A program made the position numbers and the translations under genes. From contig NZ_VDGH01000013.1 in the NCBI RefSeq assembly GCF_006861795.1, positions 45,359 to 109,358 of the forward strand: 64,000 nucleotides of DNA. Direction: 5' to 3'. The notes under the pieces are model-generated. The model did no database searches. It worked only from the letters and a program-made list of their open reading frames with translations, and had not been told where the DNA came from. Positions 1-8,127 of the stretch are shown here, piece after piece (the first letter of the stretch is position 1; each line of letters starts with the position of its first letter). The stretch is from Psychrobacillus lasiicapitis. GTDB taxonomy: Bacteria; Bacillota; Bacilli; Bacillales_A; Planococcaceae.

Positions 1-91
1 GGATGGGCTCTATGGCACCATAGTTCATCGACCTTCCTCTCCCAGCCGTAGTATCCTATACCCAGGTTTTCACATTTTCATTCTCTGTGGT

Positions 92-147
92 GTAGCGCTG
101 ATTTTGCGCTACATGGATGGCTAACGGGGCAGTTTAGTTTAAGAAGG
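92..147 (+). repeat. CTAAC element copy 1 (3' arm) behind a GC-rich hairpin
   Basis: The 3' arm CTAACGGGGCAGTTTAGTTT at 121-140 ends in AAGAAGG. It is preceded by a perfect 7-bp hairpin, GTAGCGC/GCGCTAC (92-98 and 106-112). The 5' arm is not present. Bases 1-91 contain no ORF I recognise. Confidence 0.6.
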
Positions 148-336
148 ATATTTCTGAAACCATATAGAATTAGATATTAGATACAAACCTGAATTCTGAA
201 AGAGTATATAAAAGTAGTTTCTATATATTTTATTCAACTAAAGGGGGGAGTTAAAAAATTTTCTACGATATAGAGATTATTTTATAGGACAGGAGAGTTA
301 AAGCTGACTAATATAAAAAAAGTATGTTTATTAGCA

Positions 337-951
337 ATGATAGGTATGACTGCTATTTCATTTACAAATCTTTTAGGATTTAATATTGCTGGGATAACTA
401 TTATTATTGGTATTGCATTTTTTTTTATTAATAGTAAATTGGAAAAAAATATCTCTGCTGATAATGGACTAAATGCAAAAGCAATTGGAACGAGTCTGAA
501 AAACAAAACAATTTATTTTTGGATTGTTTTACCACTGATTTTGAATGTTGTTTGTATTGTGTTGGCAAAATTAATTTTGCCCGAATACATAGAACATCTT
601 TATGGAAGAACAGAGTTTGTTGTTTCGTTAGATAAAATAATGTTTCTCTTTCTTCAACTTGCTATTTTAGCATTGGGTGAAGAAATTGCGTGGAGGGCTT
701 TTTTTCAAAAGCAATTGAGTAATGCACTGCCAATAATACCTACCTTAATTGTTACATCCATAATATTTGCATTTGGTCACATTGTGGAGGGGAGTCTTAT
801 TGTAGTCGCTTATGATATTTTTTTTATCTTTATAAATAGTGTTTTATATGGAGTGATATTTTATAAAACAAACAATGCGTGGATAAGTGCTACTTCGCAT
901 TTTATTGCTAATTTATTTAGCATTATTTTAATATCATTTTTGTTGGGATAG
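337..951 (+). CDS. CPBP family intramembrane (CAAX-like) metalloprotease
   Basis: A 204-residue, very hydrophobic protein with several membrane segments. It carries the three CPBP/Abi signatures: EEIAWR (EExxxR) near residue 110, FAFGH (FxxxH) near residue 143 and HFIAN (HxxxN) near residue 193. The family cleaves membrane substrates and in Firmicutes is often linked to peptide self-immunity; the substrate here is unknown. The first in-frame ATG is used, but no ribosome site precedes it. A good site (AGGAGAG, 291-297) sits 6 bases before an in-frame CTG at 304, so the real start may be CTG or a mutated TTG/ATG, adding 11 residues. It occupies its own interval between CTAAC copies 1 and 2. Confidence 0.8.
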   Translation: MIGMTAISFTNLLGFNIAGITIIIGIAFFFINSKLEKNISADNGLNAKAIGTSLKNKTIYFWIVLPLILNVVCIVLAKLILPEYIEHLYGRTEFVVSLDKIMFLFLQLAILALGEEIAWRAFFQKQLSNALPIIPTLIVTSIIFAFGHIVEGSLIVVAYDIFFIFINSVLYGVIFYKTNNAWISATSHFIANLFSIILISFLLG

Positions 952-1012
952 TGACTTTGAGATAAAGTATAAACCTATTTTGATTTCATTTTATAAAGAG
1001 AAGTTAGACAGT

Positions 1013-1150
1013 TTCTTATTAAGCTAACGGTTGCTTTAGTTAGAAAAAGACTATCATTTCGATGGTCTATTTTTTATCCGAAACATCAAGTAGTACTCAG
1101 TAATCCATTGTGAAATGTTACACCTAAATTAAAGGGGCAGTATATGAATA
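1013..1150 (+). repeat. CTAAC element copy 2, type A
   Basis: Full type A layout: 5' arm GCTAACGGTTGCTTTAG, terminator stem GACTATC/GATGGTC followed by TATTTTTT, the conserved middle block ending GTGAAATGTTACAC, then a degenerate 3' arm that runs into the ATG of the next (broken) gene. Confidence 0.8.
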
Positions 1151-1410
1151 AACATTTGATGTCTTTTTCTATTATTTTATTAGTAATATGCATTCTTTTA
1201 GGTTAGTGGTTTATTTCAAAGTCTTTAAAATCCGAAGAGTTATTGAAACGCAGGAAGAACAAGTTAGGTATGAGTTAATCTCACCAAATACTAATATCAT
1301 TATATAATATAAGCAAAGTGGAGAGTATTGCCGGAAGTTTATTGAACCTAATGAGGGACCATCTGCGTGGGAAAAACAAATATCACCAATCTATACATCA
1401 TCAAAATAAA
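1144..1410 (+). pseudogene. Broken small membrane or secreted protein gene
   Basis: Opens with MNKHLMSFSIILLVICILLG, a typical N-terminal hydrophobic helix, then hits a TAG. Coding-like sequence continues in the next frame (RVIETQEEQVRYELISPNTN) and in later segments (YKQSGEYCRKFIEPNEG), interrupted by stops. At least one frameshift and one nonsense codon are needed to join it. Family not recognised. It lies between CTAAC copies 2 and 3 and has the size of a single cassette. Confidence 0.5.
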
Positions 1411-1425
1411 TCTGATATTTTTTTG

Positions 1426-1489
1426 TACTAACAAGAAGGAGTAAAGCCTTTTTTCTTATTAAATTAACGCAGCAGTTTAGTTCAATAAG
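1426..1489 (+). repeat. CTAAC element copy 3, partial type B
   Basis: The start is eroded but AAGAAGGAGTAAAGCC-TTTTTT is kept. The 3' hairpin is nearly perfect: CTTATTAAATTAA pairs with TTAGTTCAATAAG around the loop CGCAGCAGT. Confidence 0.75.
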
Positions 1490-1569
1490 CAGAAATGAAT
1501 CATTGTTAATTTTATATGGACAATTTATTGAAAATTAAAACTAATATAAGTGCCAAACGTATTACTGCA

Positions 1570-1782
1570 TTGAAAAATAAGTATTTTGATATTAGTTATG
1601 GCTTTGTTTGGAGTCGCTTTTCTAACGATTACGTATAGTTATTTCAATACTAAAGAAATAAATTTACTCATCACTGATTGTTATGAAACGGCGGAGAAAT
1701 CATATTAGAAATCCAAAATAATCTCACAAGTAATTATTCTTTTGAGTGTGTGCTAAATAGAATTAGTTGTAAATATTCATAA
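1570..1782 (+). pseudogene. Frameshifted small membrane-anchored protein gene
   Basis: Reading across two frameshifts gives a short protein with an N-terminal helix (SILILVMALFGVAFLTITYS) followed by NTKEINLLITDCYETGGEII and LEIQNNLTSNYSFECVLN. The first shift lies near the TTG start, the second at the ACGGCGG run. Short proteins of this layout are common in Bacilli, but I cannot name a family. Sole content between CTAAC copies 3 and 4. Confidence 0.5.
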
Positions 1783-1806
1783 TTGTGTTCTTCCATTTCT
1801 TCTTCA

Positions 1807-1845
1807 CTTATTGAACTTAAGGTGCAGGTTAGTTGAAGAGGAAGG
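1807..1845 (+). repeat. CTAAC element copy 4 (3' arm only)
   Basis: CTTATTGAACTTAAGGTGCAG then GTTAGTTGAAGAGGAAGG. The terminator and 5' arm are missing. Confidence 0.6.
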
Positions 1846-1927
1846 CTTATATGGAGATTTATTAAGAATGATTTTTCTCCAAATGGTCTTAGTTAAAGGT
1901 TATAATTATGTATAGGGGAATCTAAAG

Positions 1928-2302
1928 TTAAATTCCCCAGTTATTATTATATCTAATATTTTGCTTGTTTTGCTTCTTTTGCTTGTATTGCTTAAATTCA
2001 TCTAATATTTTTACATTATATTCATTATTTTTTTCTAATCTTTTTGAATTTCGATTAGTTAATTCTTCCATTTTTCGAATTGCAGTTTCAAACTCGTCAT
2101 TTGTCATCTTTTTAGTAGCTAGCATTGAACATAAGTATGCATAAGCTATTGATGTTGTGTCAATATTCACATTTACATTTACATCAACGTCAGAATTACC
2201 ACTTTGACCAATTGAAGATTTGTTTGTATCTCTATCAGAAATGAAGGAATTAGTTTTAGATAATTTTGATCTAGATAATATTTTCCTTGGATAGTAGTCC
2301 AT
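1928..2302 (-). CDS. Putative spore-surface type protein with NVDVNVNVN motif
   Basis: A 124-residue hydrophilic protein. A short Asp/Val/Asn alternating segment (SGNSDVDVNVNVNIDT, about residues 34-49) is followed by a helical region and a Lys/Gln/Asn-rich tail. The upstream minus-strand gene has a related SGNAKIWVDINVNSDS segment, so the pair look like diverged relatives. Such beta-repeat, Asn/Asp-rich proteins are typical of Bacillales spore coat or exosporium components. That assignment is inference; no family was firmly recognised. The start has a good GAGGAG ribosome site. Confidence 0.55.
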   Translation of the reverse strand: MDYYPRKILSRSKLSKTNSFISDRDTNKSSIGQSGNSDVDVNVNVNIDTTSIAYAYLCSMLATKKMTNDEFETAIRKMEELTNRNSKRLEKNNEYNVKILDEFKQYKQKKQNKQNIRYNNNWGI

Positions 2303-2333
2303 TAATTTGTTACTCCTCTCTTCTTAACAATGA

Positions 2334-2373
2334 GTGGGATAGTGGGATAGCTATTAAGTCTACTATCCCACCA
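2334..2373. repeat. GTGGGATAG inverted repeat between two minus-strand genes
   Basis: GTGGGATAG and CTATCCCAC form a perfect 9-bp stem, with an extra GGGATAG copy beside it. It lies in the gap between the two spore-surface-like genes. No T-run follows on either strand, so it is not a simple terminator. Confidence 0.5.
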
Positions 2374-2395
2374 ATCCAAAGATTTTAGTCTACGC

Positions 2396-2680
2396 CTAGC
2401 TTTGTTGGTCATAATCACCATCGGATTCTGCTCTAACTTTTGAACGGGAATCAGAATTTACATTAATATCTACCCATATTTTAGCATTTCCACTATTAAT
2501 AACTTTTGCTACGTTTATATTCTTATCTTCATTTCTTAAGTCAGTGTCTACATCTGTATCATTGTTATTTCGTAATTTTTTATCGTTGTCTATGTCATTA
2601 TTAGAATTAGAACGACAATGAGATTTTGAGTGGTTATTTCTATTTGAACAACATCTATTTTTTCTCCATACACTACTCAT
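2396..2680 (-). CDS. Asn/Asp/Ser-rich small protein, possible spore coat component
   Basis: A 94-residue protein starting MSSVWRKNRCC, low in hydrophobic residues and rich in Asn, Asp and Ser. The C-terminal part has NSGNAKIWVDINVNSDSRS, resembling the downstream gene's SGNSDVDVNVNVN segment. The ATG at 2680 is chosen because AGGTGA sits 6 bases before it; the in-frame GTG three codons earlier overlaps that ribosome site. A coat role is inferred from composition only. Oriented against all neighbouring + strand cassette genes. Confidence 0.5.
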   Translation of the reverse strand: MSSVWRKNRCCSNRNNHSKSHCRSNSNNDIDNDKKLRNNNDTDVDTDLRNEDKNINVAKVINSGNAKIWVDINVNSDSRSKVRAESDGDYDQQS

Positions 2681-3000
2681 TTTTATCACCTCTCTTCTAT
2701 TATTAGTTTATTCACAAGAAAATAAATAAATAGACATATAACTAGAAACTAAAATTTGATTGGTTTATAACACTTATTACTATCTCTGTTTTCTATTTTT
2801 AAAAACTCATGTAATCAATTTGATGTTAAGTCAAAAAGATAAGCACTTGGGAGTGCCGCTCAGAAGGAGAGTGTAATACTGTTATATGAGTATGACTGAT
2901 AGACATAGATATAAGAACCAAATTACCTCTTATAGTCTATGTAGATAGAAATAGTTGATAAAGTATTTAGGACCCGTTAGATGAAAATAAATTGGAAAAT

Positions 3001-3145
3001 TCTTCTTTAACTAAAGGGTGCTTTAGCAAAATATGGCCATCATTTTGATGGTCAATTTTTTATGTTCAAAACATTAAATTGATCTCAGATATGCGTTGTG
3101 AAATGTTACACTTCAACTAAAGATGCAGTTTAGTTGAATAAGAGG
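3001..3145 (+). repeat. CTAAC element copy 5, type A
   Basis: Complete. 5' arm AACTAAAGGGTGCTTTAG, stem GGCCATC/GATGGTC with AATTTTTT, middle block, and 3' hairpin CTTCAACTAA/TTAGTTGAA. Confidence 0.85.
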
Positions 3146-3219
3146 AATTTTAAAACTAATAATGAATTATTAAATTACAAGGATATTCAACTAATTCGTT
3201 ATCTCATGGGAGTTGTAAA

Positions 3220-3405
3220 ATGAAATTAATAAGTACTTTACTTGGTTTTCTAATAATTTTTGTTGGTTTATTGTTTTTAAGTACCACCATTTTGAATGAA
3301 CCTAATAAAAACGTAATGGTTAAAATATTAGGAATAATAGTGCTTTTTTGTGGGATTTTTGTTTTAAAAATAATTGCTGATTTTGGAAAACAAAAGCCAT
3401 CTTAA
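3220..3405 (+). CDS. Small two-helix membrane protein
   Basis: 61 residues with two predicted transmembrane helices (about 4-24 and 34-52) joined by a short NEPNKNVMVK loop, and a Lys-rich tail. Ribosome site GGGAG lies 9 bases before the ATG. No family recognised. The next ORF (3448-3603) has the same two-helix plan, suggesting a pair of related small membrane proteins. Confidence 0.6.
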   Translation: MKLISTLLGFLIIFVGLLFLSTTILNEPNKNVMVKILGIIVLFCGIFVLKIIADFGKQKPS

Positions 3406-3447
3406 ACTCGTATGTTAGTTGATGATGAAAATGGGAGTGAAAAATAG

Positions 3448-3603
3448 ATGATCAATAGTATTTTTAGATTTATTGGTTTACTTTTAATGGCTAGTCCAGT
3501 TCTCCTGTACGGACAAAATATAGTTGGCGAAAAAGTGGCTATTATGATTCTTATTGTAGGTATAATAATTACATTTTTACTTAGAAAAAATAAAAAAATA
3601 TAA
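3448..3603 (+). CDS. Small two-helix membrane protein
   Basis: 51 residues: MINSIFRFIGLLLMASPVLL forms helix 1, KVAIMILIVGIIITFLL forms helix 2, then a basic RKNKKI end. The ribosome site is GGGAGTGA. It lies 42 bases after the previous small membrane gene in the same CTAAC interval and resembles it in topology. Function unknown. Confidence 0.5.
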   Translation: MINSIFRFIGLLLMASPVLLYGQNIVGEKVAIMILIVGIIITFLLRKNKKI

Positions 3604-3665
3604 AGTAAACGATGAAGTAAACTATGAACACATTTCGTTCATAAAATGTAATAAATGAGTAGGTG

Positions 3666-3800
3666 CTTATTCAACTAACGGGTGCTTTAGCAAAACGAGA
3701 CCATCATTTGAGGGCTATTTATCTAAAACATCAATTAGATCTCCGAAATGCATTGTGAAAGGTTGCACTTAAAATAACGCAGCAGTTTAGTTGAAGAAGG
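3666..3800 (+). repeat. CTAAC element copy 6, type A
   Basis: 5' arm TTCAACTAACGGGTGCTTTAG, weakened terminator stem GACCATC/GAGGGCT, middle block, and 3' arm ATAACGCAGCAGTTTAGTTG ending AAGAAGG. Confidence 0.85.
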
Positions 3801-3871
3801 CAAAGTACTAACTTTAGTTGTTTGATTTTGATTTTTTGATATAGTCCCTATAAAGAGAGTAGCGTAAAATA

Positions 3872-4172
3872 ATGAAGAAAACTAATATATCTCCTATTCC
3901 TTTATTGCTTTTGGGTTATTACTTGCAATTTTGTTCATAATATTACCTATATATTTATTAGTCTTTTTAGATGTATCACCAGAAGAGTATAAAAATATGA
4001 TAATGGAGTTACTGTTGAGGTAAATAATTTGAGTAATCAAAGTCTAGCTGATCTTATATTTTCATAATGCGTCAATCAGATGGATTTTAAAGAAATAGGA
4101 ACGATAAAAGTCTGAAACCTGGGGAAACAACCCAAATAACTATATTATGTTAAGAAATAATAAAGTCGTTTA
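3872..4172 (+). pseudogene. Decayed small membrane protein gene
   Basis: An N-terminal MKKTNIS and a helix (FGLLLAILFIILPIYLLVFL) in shifted frames are followed by VEVNNLSNQSLADLIFS and KEIGTIKSLKPGETTQI, separated by stops and frame changes. This is the plan of a small signal-anchored protein with a beta-rich outer domain. Several indels make it inactive. Follows CTAAC copy 6 directly. Confidence 0.45.
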
Positions 4173-4210
4173 ATTTTGAAGTGTTAAACATGAATAAATA
4201 CCTTCAAAAT

Positions 4211-4249
4211 AAAAAACAAGCTCCCAATAAAATTGTTCGCTTGTTTTTT
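4211..4249. terminator. Bidirectional intrinsic terminator
   Basis: AAAAAACAAGC and GCTTGTTTTTT pair around a 17-base loop. The T-run serves the + strand and the A-run serves the minus-strand gene ending at 4280. Confidence 0.75.
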
Positions 4250-4279
4250 GTACCCTTACATTAAAAAGGGCGATAACAT

Positions 4280-4669
4280 TTAGTTAATGAAATTTTGAGG
4301 AATACATTCACGAACACCAGAATTTCTCAATGAGTTAAATAAAGCTGCACTGATTCTTAAAAGAACAAAGTTATCAGTGCCATTTTCTAATTCATAGATT
4401 ACAAAGTATGAATTATCGACTGTAAAAATACATTTTCGTTCTAATTCAAATCCAGGTGGTACAGTAGGAAGATTAAAACGTGGCACAACTACAGGTGTAT
4501 CTCCTTCATCTCTCATAAAATTGAAAGTTTGTTGGTCAATCTCATAGATATTAACTGGATCAATCTCCACACCTTTTTCTGGAATTGTAATTTCATCTTC
4601 AACTAATAGGAAAAAGCGTTCGTTTCGAAAATTGAAAATACCTCTCGCCCCAATTTCAAATGATGCCAT
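4280..4669 (-). CDS. Hypothetical protein, 129 residues
   Basis: A soluble, acidic, mostly beta-predicted protein beginning MASFEIGARGIFNFRNERFF, with no signal peptide or membrane helix. The start is well supported by AGGAGGTGA. I do not recognise the family. It runs opposite to the surrounding + strand array and has its own terminator, so it may predate or interrupt the cassette array. A phage-like or spore-associated role is possible but unsupported. Confidence 0.6.
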   Translation of the reverse strand: MASFEIGARGIFNFRNERFFLLVEDEITIPEKGVEIDPVNIYEIDQQTFNFMRDEGDTPVVVPRFNLPTVPPGFELERKCIFTVDNSYFVIYELENGTDNFVLLRISAALFNSLRNSGVRECIPQNFIN

Positions 4670-4867
4670 TTTATTTTCACCTCCTTTCTTATATATAAGT
4701 TATTCGTATCGAATACAATTGCTTGGACAATAAGGAAGGTAGAGTGAAGAAGAATTAAAATAAACATTCATAGTAGTTGTTACAGCATGACTGCTAAAGA
4801 AGCAAACGTTGAATACATGGAAGTTGTTTAGTTTCGATCGTAAGAAGATAATCCTCAAAATAGATAT

Positions 4868-4940
4868 TAATAAAGTTGTTTAAAATTGGACTATATAGCC
4901 CTTATAATTTAGGGTTCACCCTTTTTAAACAACTTTATTA
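4868..4940. mobile_element. 73-bp MITE-like inverted repeat
   Basis: Perfect 18-bp terminal inverted repeats (TAATAAAGTTGTTTAAAA at 4868-4885, its complement at 4923-4940) flank a 37-bp centre that has its own CCCT/AGGG hairpin. No coding capacity. It could be a tiny non-autonomous transposable element or a bidirectional terminator; the arm length favours the former. Confidence 0.5.
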
Positions 4941-5138
4941 TGATGGAACAGGTGTATGATGAATGGATGTAAAAAAAGGTACAGGAGTGATTACACTAAA
5001 TTTGAATTAACGCAAAAACGAATGAAAATCGGTTGTTTTCGATCGAGTTGAACTTGAATAAAGTGTGGTTTAGTAAAAAAGCTAGATTTTATATTGGAAA
5101 TTTATGTTACGATTACTATAAAGATTGTGAAGGAATGT

Positions 5139-5277
5139 ACTTAAACTAACGGGTGCTTTAGCAAAATATGGCCATCATTTCGATGGTCTATTTTTATGGC
5201 CACAACATTAAGTAGATCTAAGATATGCATTGTGAAAATGTTACACTTAAACTAACGAAGCAGTTTTGTAAGAAGGA
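5139..5277 (+). repeat. CTAAC element copy 7, type A
   Basis: Near-consensus 5' arm TTAAACTAACGGGTGCTTTA, stem GGCCATC/GATGGTC plus TATTTTT, middle block ending TTACACTTAAACTAACG, slightly deleted 3' arm. Its downstream flank is duplicated after copy 12. Confidence 0.9.
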
Positions 5278-5334
5278 GTTTGCTTTAAATTGTAGAATTA
5301 TTATCAAGATAGGCAAATGTAAGGAGGCATAGAA

Positions 5335-5859
5335 ATGACAAATAGAAATACCGAAGTATCCCTAAGAAAAGGAAATATAAATGATGCAGATGCGGTTTTA
5401 GAACTTCAAAAGGAAGTTCTTTCGGAAAGTGAATTTATGATTTCGGTAATAGAAGAGTATGAGGAAACATCGGAGCAAATAAGAAACTGGATTGAGAAAA
5501 TATTAGAGAATGAGAGAGAAAAACTAATTGTGGCAGAAAGTAAAGGAAAGATTGTTGGCTTGATTGTTTTTCGCTCAAATAGGGCTAAAAGAGTTTCTCA
5601 CACAGGTTCTTTTACGGCAATGGTCAAAAACGATTACCGTAATCAAGGTATTGGTAAACTGCTAATTAAAGAACTTTTAAACTGGGCGGAACAAAACCCT
5701 TTAATAGAGAAAGTAAGTTTGGGTGTTTTATCAACAAATCAACGAGCTATCGGATTGTACAAAAGTATGGGATTTATTGAAGAAGGACGTAAAATTAAAG
5801 AAGTTAAGTTCAGGGATGACTTATATGTAGATGATATACTTATGTATAAACTAGTTTAA
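5335..5859 (+). CDS. GNAT family N-acetyltransferase
   Basis: 174 residues with a full GNAT fold. N-terminal strand SLRKGNINDADAVLELQ, a central block of beta strands (LIVAESKGKIVGLIVF), acetyl-CoA binding motif A as RNQGIGKLLIKELL (about 103-116), and C-terminal SLGVLSTNQRAIGLYKSMGF (motif B), typical of RimI/RimL-like enzymes. The acceptor is unknown. The ATG follows TAAGGAGG. Stands alone between CTAAC copies 7 and 8. A truncated second copy lies at 8996-9141. Confidence 0.88.
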   Translation: MTNRNTEVSLRKGNINDADAVLELQKEVLSESEFMISVIEEYEETSEQIRNWIEKILENEREKLIVAESKGKIVGLIVFRSNRAKRVSHTGSFTAMVKNDYRNQGIGKLLIKELLNWAEQNPLIEKVSLGVLSTNQRAIGLYKSMGFIEEGRKIKEVKFRDDLYVDDILMYKLV

Positions 5860-5932
5860 CCCTTTTTTTTTCAACTTCTTTATCAAGTGTAATGCTCCTA
5901 AATAGTATGGTATTTTTGTTTGTGAAGAAATG

Positions 5933-6012
5933 CACTTAAGCTAAAGGGTGCTTTACTTCAATAAAGAGTAGAGCCTTTTTTACTAACGGGGCAGTTTAAT
6001 TGAAGAAGAAGG
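5933..6012 (+). repeat. CTAAC element copy 8, type B
   Basis: 5' arm CTTAAGCTAAAGGGTGCTTTA, stem GCTTTACT/AGTAGAGC then CTTTTTT, 3' arm ACTAACGGGGCAGTTTAATTG. Confidence 0.85.
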
Positions 6013-6082
6013 TATTTTTAAAAAGCTTGCGAAGTTTGCATATAAAGGAATTATTAAACAACTATAACGTAGAAAATTAGGG

Positions 6083-6803
6083 ATGGTTTTGCTTTTACAT
6101 ACTGAAGTTTTTGGGGACGGGGAACCAATTGTATTTCTTCATACGGGCTTACAAACTGGTTTAACTGACTTTGAATATCAGAGAGAATATTTTAAAGATA
6201 ACTTTAAGTATTCTTCCCGATTTAAGAGGACATGGTAAGTCAATTGAAAATAACTTTTCGAATTTCTTAGAGGATTCTGCAATGGATATAGAAGAAACTC
6301 TAAATAAATTAGATGTAAAATCTGCTCATCTAGTAGGGTGTTCATTAGGTGGTTTAGTTGGATTATGCTTTGCGAAGAAATTCCCTCAAAAAGTCAAAAG
6401 TTTAACCATTTCTGGAGTTTTATCTAAAATGCCAGAAAACTGGATTAAAATGCATAATGAAGATGTAGTATTTCAAGCACAATTATTACAAAATGGAGAT
6501 GTTGTAAATTACTTTGACAACTTACATGGGTCCGATTGGAGACAGTTCATATATATGGGGAAAGATGAACATTGGTATCCATTTCACATGACAAAGGATC
6601 TGGATGGTATTAATTCACCTGTTTTGTATATGGTTGGTGAAGGAAATAAAGGTGAAACCAATGGGACTATCTTGTACCCGTTATTAAAGGAGGATGTTCA
6701 CGTGTCTATCATTCCCTTTGCCTCGCATCTAGTACATTCTGAACAGCCAGAAGTATATACAAAGATATTAGATGTTTTTATAAAAAAAGTTGAGAAAAAA
6801 TAG
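6083..6803 (+). pseudogene. Alpha/beta hydrolase with one frameshift
   Basis: The first 42 codons (MVLLLHTEVFGDGEPIVFLH...YFKDNFK) and the segment from SILPDLRGHGKS onward are one alpha/beta-hydrolase in two frames. The shift is near 6209, where two bases appear lost (or one gained). The fold is otherwise complete: oxyanion HTG motif, nucleophile elbow GCSLGG, acid loop after VLYMVGEG and catalytic His in FASHLVHSEQP. An intact protein would be about 240 residues. The second frame alone (from 6171) would lack the N-terminal strands. Could be real decay or a sequencing error. Single gene between CTAAC copies 8 and 9; its stop is 6 bp before copy 9. Confidence 0.8.
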
Positions 6804-6808
6804 TTTTT

Positions 6809-6893
6809 TATTAAACTAACGGGTGCTTTACTTCAACAAGGAGTATAGCATTTTTTCTTATTGAACGAAATGCACAGGTTAGTTGAATAAGAA
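6809..6893 (+). repeat. CTAAC element copy 9, type B
   Basis: Starts 6 bp after the hydrolase stop. 5' arm TTAAACTAACGGGTGCTTTA, stem GCTTTACT/AGTATAGC plus TTTTTT, and a 3' hairpin whose outer stem TTCTTATT/AATAAGAA is perfect. Confidence 0.88.
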
Positions 6894-6936
6894 ATTAAGG
6901 TCTAAGTTAAGACAATGAAGATAAAACTGGAATGGT

Positions 6937-7001
6937 GTTGATCTCAGATATGCATTGTGAAATGTTACACTTAAACTAACGCCGCTGGTTAGTTGAATAG
7001 C
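6937..7001 (+). repeat. CTAAC element copy 10, 3' half of type A
   Basis: Begins inside the middle block (TTGATCTCAGATATGCATTG) and keeps the 3' arm AACTAACGCCGCTGGTTAG. Lies only 43 bp after copy 9, so the interval between them is empty, as if a gene were lost. Confidence 0.8.
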
Positions 7002-7018
7002 AATTTAAACAACATTAA

Positions 7019-7053
7019 AGAGCCTAACTACATACAAATTGTAGTTAGGCTCT
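7019..7053 (-). terminator. Terminator of the lrp remnant
   Basis: A perfect 13-bp stem AGAGCCTAACTAC/GTAGTTAGGCTCT, followed on the minus strand by TTTAATGTT. Confidence 0.7.
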
Positions 7054-7148
7054 GACTATTTATGATGGAAATTAAACGACTTTAGATTATATCTACACAA
7101 ATAGGAATTAGCAAATATTGTTACTATAATCTCAAAAGAAAAGAATCG

Positions 7149-7510
7149 TTATTTTATCTGCCCTATTGATAGGTTAACACGATAATTCCCATATTTTAAA
7201 AGTCGTTCTAGTAAGTTATCCAATTCTTCATTGGAAGCAAAATGTGTTTTTAATAAATAACATCCTTCACCACTTATACGATGTACTTCAGAAATAGCTC
7301 CTTCTTCTTGAAAGAAATTTTTAAACTCTTGATGATTAGCTGTTTTTCGAACACAGTAACAAATGCAGTCACTAGTTGTCCTAATTTGATTCGGTTTATT
7401 GTAATTGTGTATTGTTCAATAATCCCTAAATCTTCTAACCTTCGAATTCGATTTCCTACAGCTTGCCCCGTCATGTGGATTTTTTGACCAAGTTCTTTCC
7501 ATTGTATTCT
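7149..7510 (-). pseudogene. Lrp/AsnC family regulator, 5'-truncated and frameshifted
   Basis: The minus strand encodes the HTH of an Lrp-type regulator (RIQWKELGQKIHMTGQAVGN, then RIRRLEDLGIIEQYTI). After VTVFEK the frame changes near 7353 and continues as the C-terminal effector domain (TANHQEFKNFFQEEGAISEV, then HRISGEGCYLLKTHF and LSIGQIK). The first 15 or so residues are missing and replaced by sequence complementary to cynS. The gene is therefore broken at the 5' end and by a frameshift. Confidence 0.8.
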
Positions 7511-7852
7511 AACAGCGTTATTAGGACAGGCTACAATGACACGTCCAGAAGCAGAAAAAATCGGTAAACTATTAGAGTTAGATGAGAAGTAGTTCAAGCA
7601 TTAACAGAAGTTCCACTTCGAGGTCAAGTAATGCAAATGCCTCCTACAGACCCAATCTTATATCGATTATATGAAATGATGTTACAATACGCACCAACTA
7701 TTCGAGAAATAATCCTAGAAAAAGCTGGCGAAGTTGTCATGAGTGCAATTAACTTCAACCTAGGCGTGGACACACAAGAAGATTCTAAGTGTGGCGACCC
7801 TCGAATCGTTATTACACTTAATGGGAAATTCTTACCATTCCATACATGGTAA
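7511..7852 (+). pseudogene. cynS: Cyanate hydratase (cyanase), 5'-truncated
   Basis: Reads ALLGQATMTRPEAEKIGKLL, then after a one-base shift EVVQALTEVPLRGQ, MPPTDPILYRLYEM, AINFNLGVD, VITLNGKFLPFHTW. These match the C-terminal two thirds of cyanase, including the catalytic Arg (in PPTDPILYRLYEM) and Ser (EVVMSAINF). The N-terminal helical domain (about 40 residues) is absent. A frameshift occurs near GATGAGAAGTAG at 7590. Cyanase converts cyanate and bicarbonate to ammonia and CO2; this copy cannot. It begins exactly where the opposing lrp remnant ends. Confidence 0.85.
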
Positions 7853-7898
7853 TTAATTAAATTATAATAACCTAATCATATATAATTTAAAACCAAAG

Positions 7899-7932
7899 AA
7901 TCCATCCTTTAATCTAACTGGATGGATTTTTT
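7899..7932 (+). terminator. cynS terminator
   Basis: AATCCATCC/GGATGGATT stem followed by TTTT, 47 bp after the cynS stop. Confidence 0.8.
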
Positions 7933-7982
7933 CTATGAGATTTTTTTCAAGAAGGGAGAATAATATGAACTCCCACTATGAG

Positions 7983-8043
7983 TGATTGCTTAGAGGACAC
8001 AAAGAGTCCTTTTTCAAATAATGGTGCAGGTTACTTCAATAAG
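7983..8043 (+). repeat. CTAAC element copy 11, diverged
   Basis: A variant terminator AGGAC/GTCCTTTTT next to ATTGCTTAGAGG replaces the usual stem. The 3' arm is ATAATGGTGCAGGTTACTTC ending AATAAG. Confidence 0.55.
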
Positions 8044-8127
8044 AACAGGAGAATCAATATATTAGGTAGAATACAATAAGAAGTCATTGTTTAGAGAAAT
8101 AGTATATTTATATTAGGAGTGTTGGTT

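Noticed and set aside
1-91. Group II intron or IS end
   Set aside because: The sequence has a structured look, but no intron domain V, transposase or terminal repeat could be confirmed.
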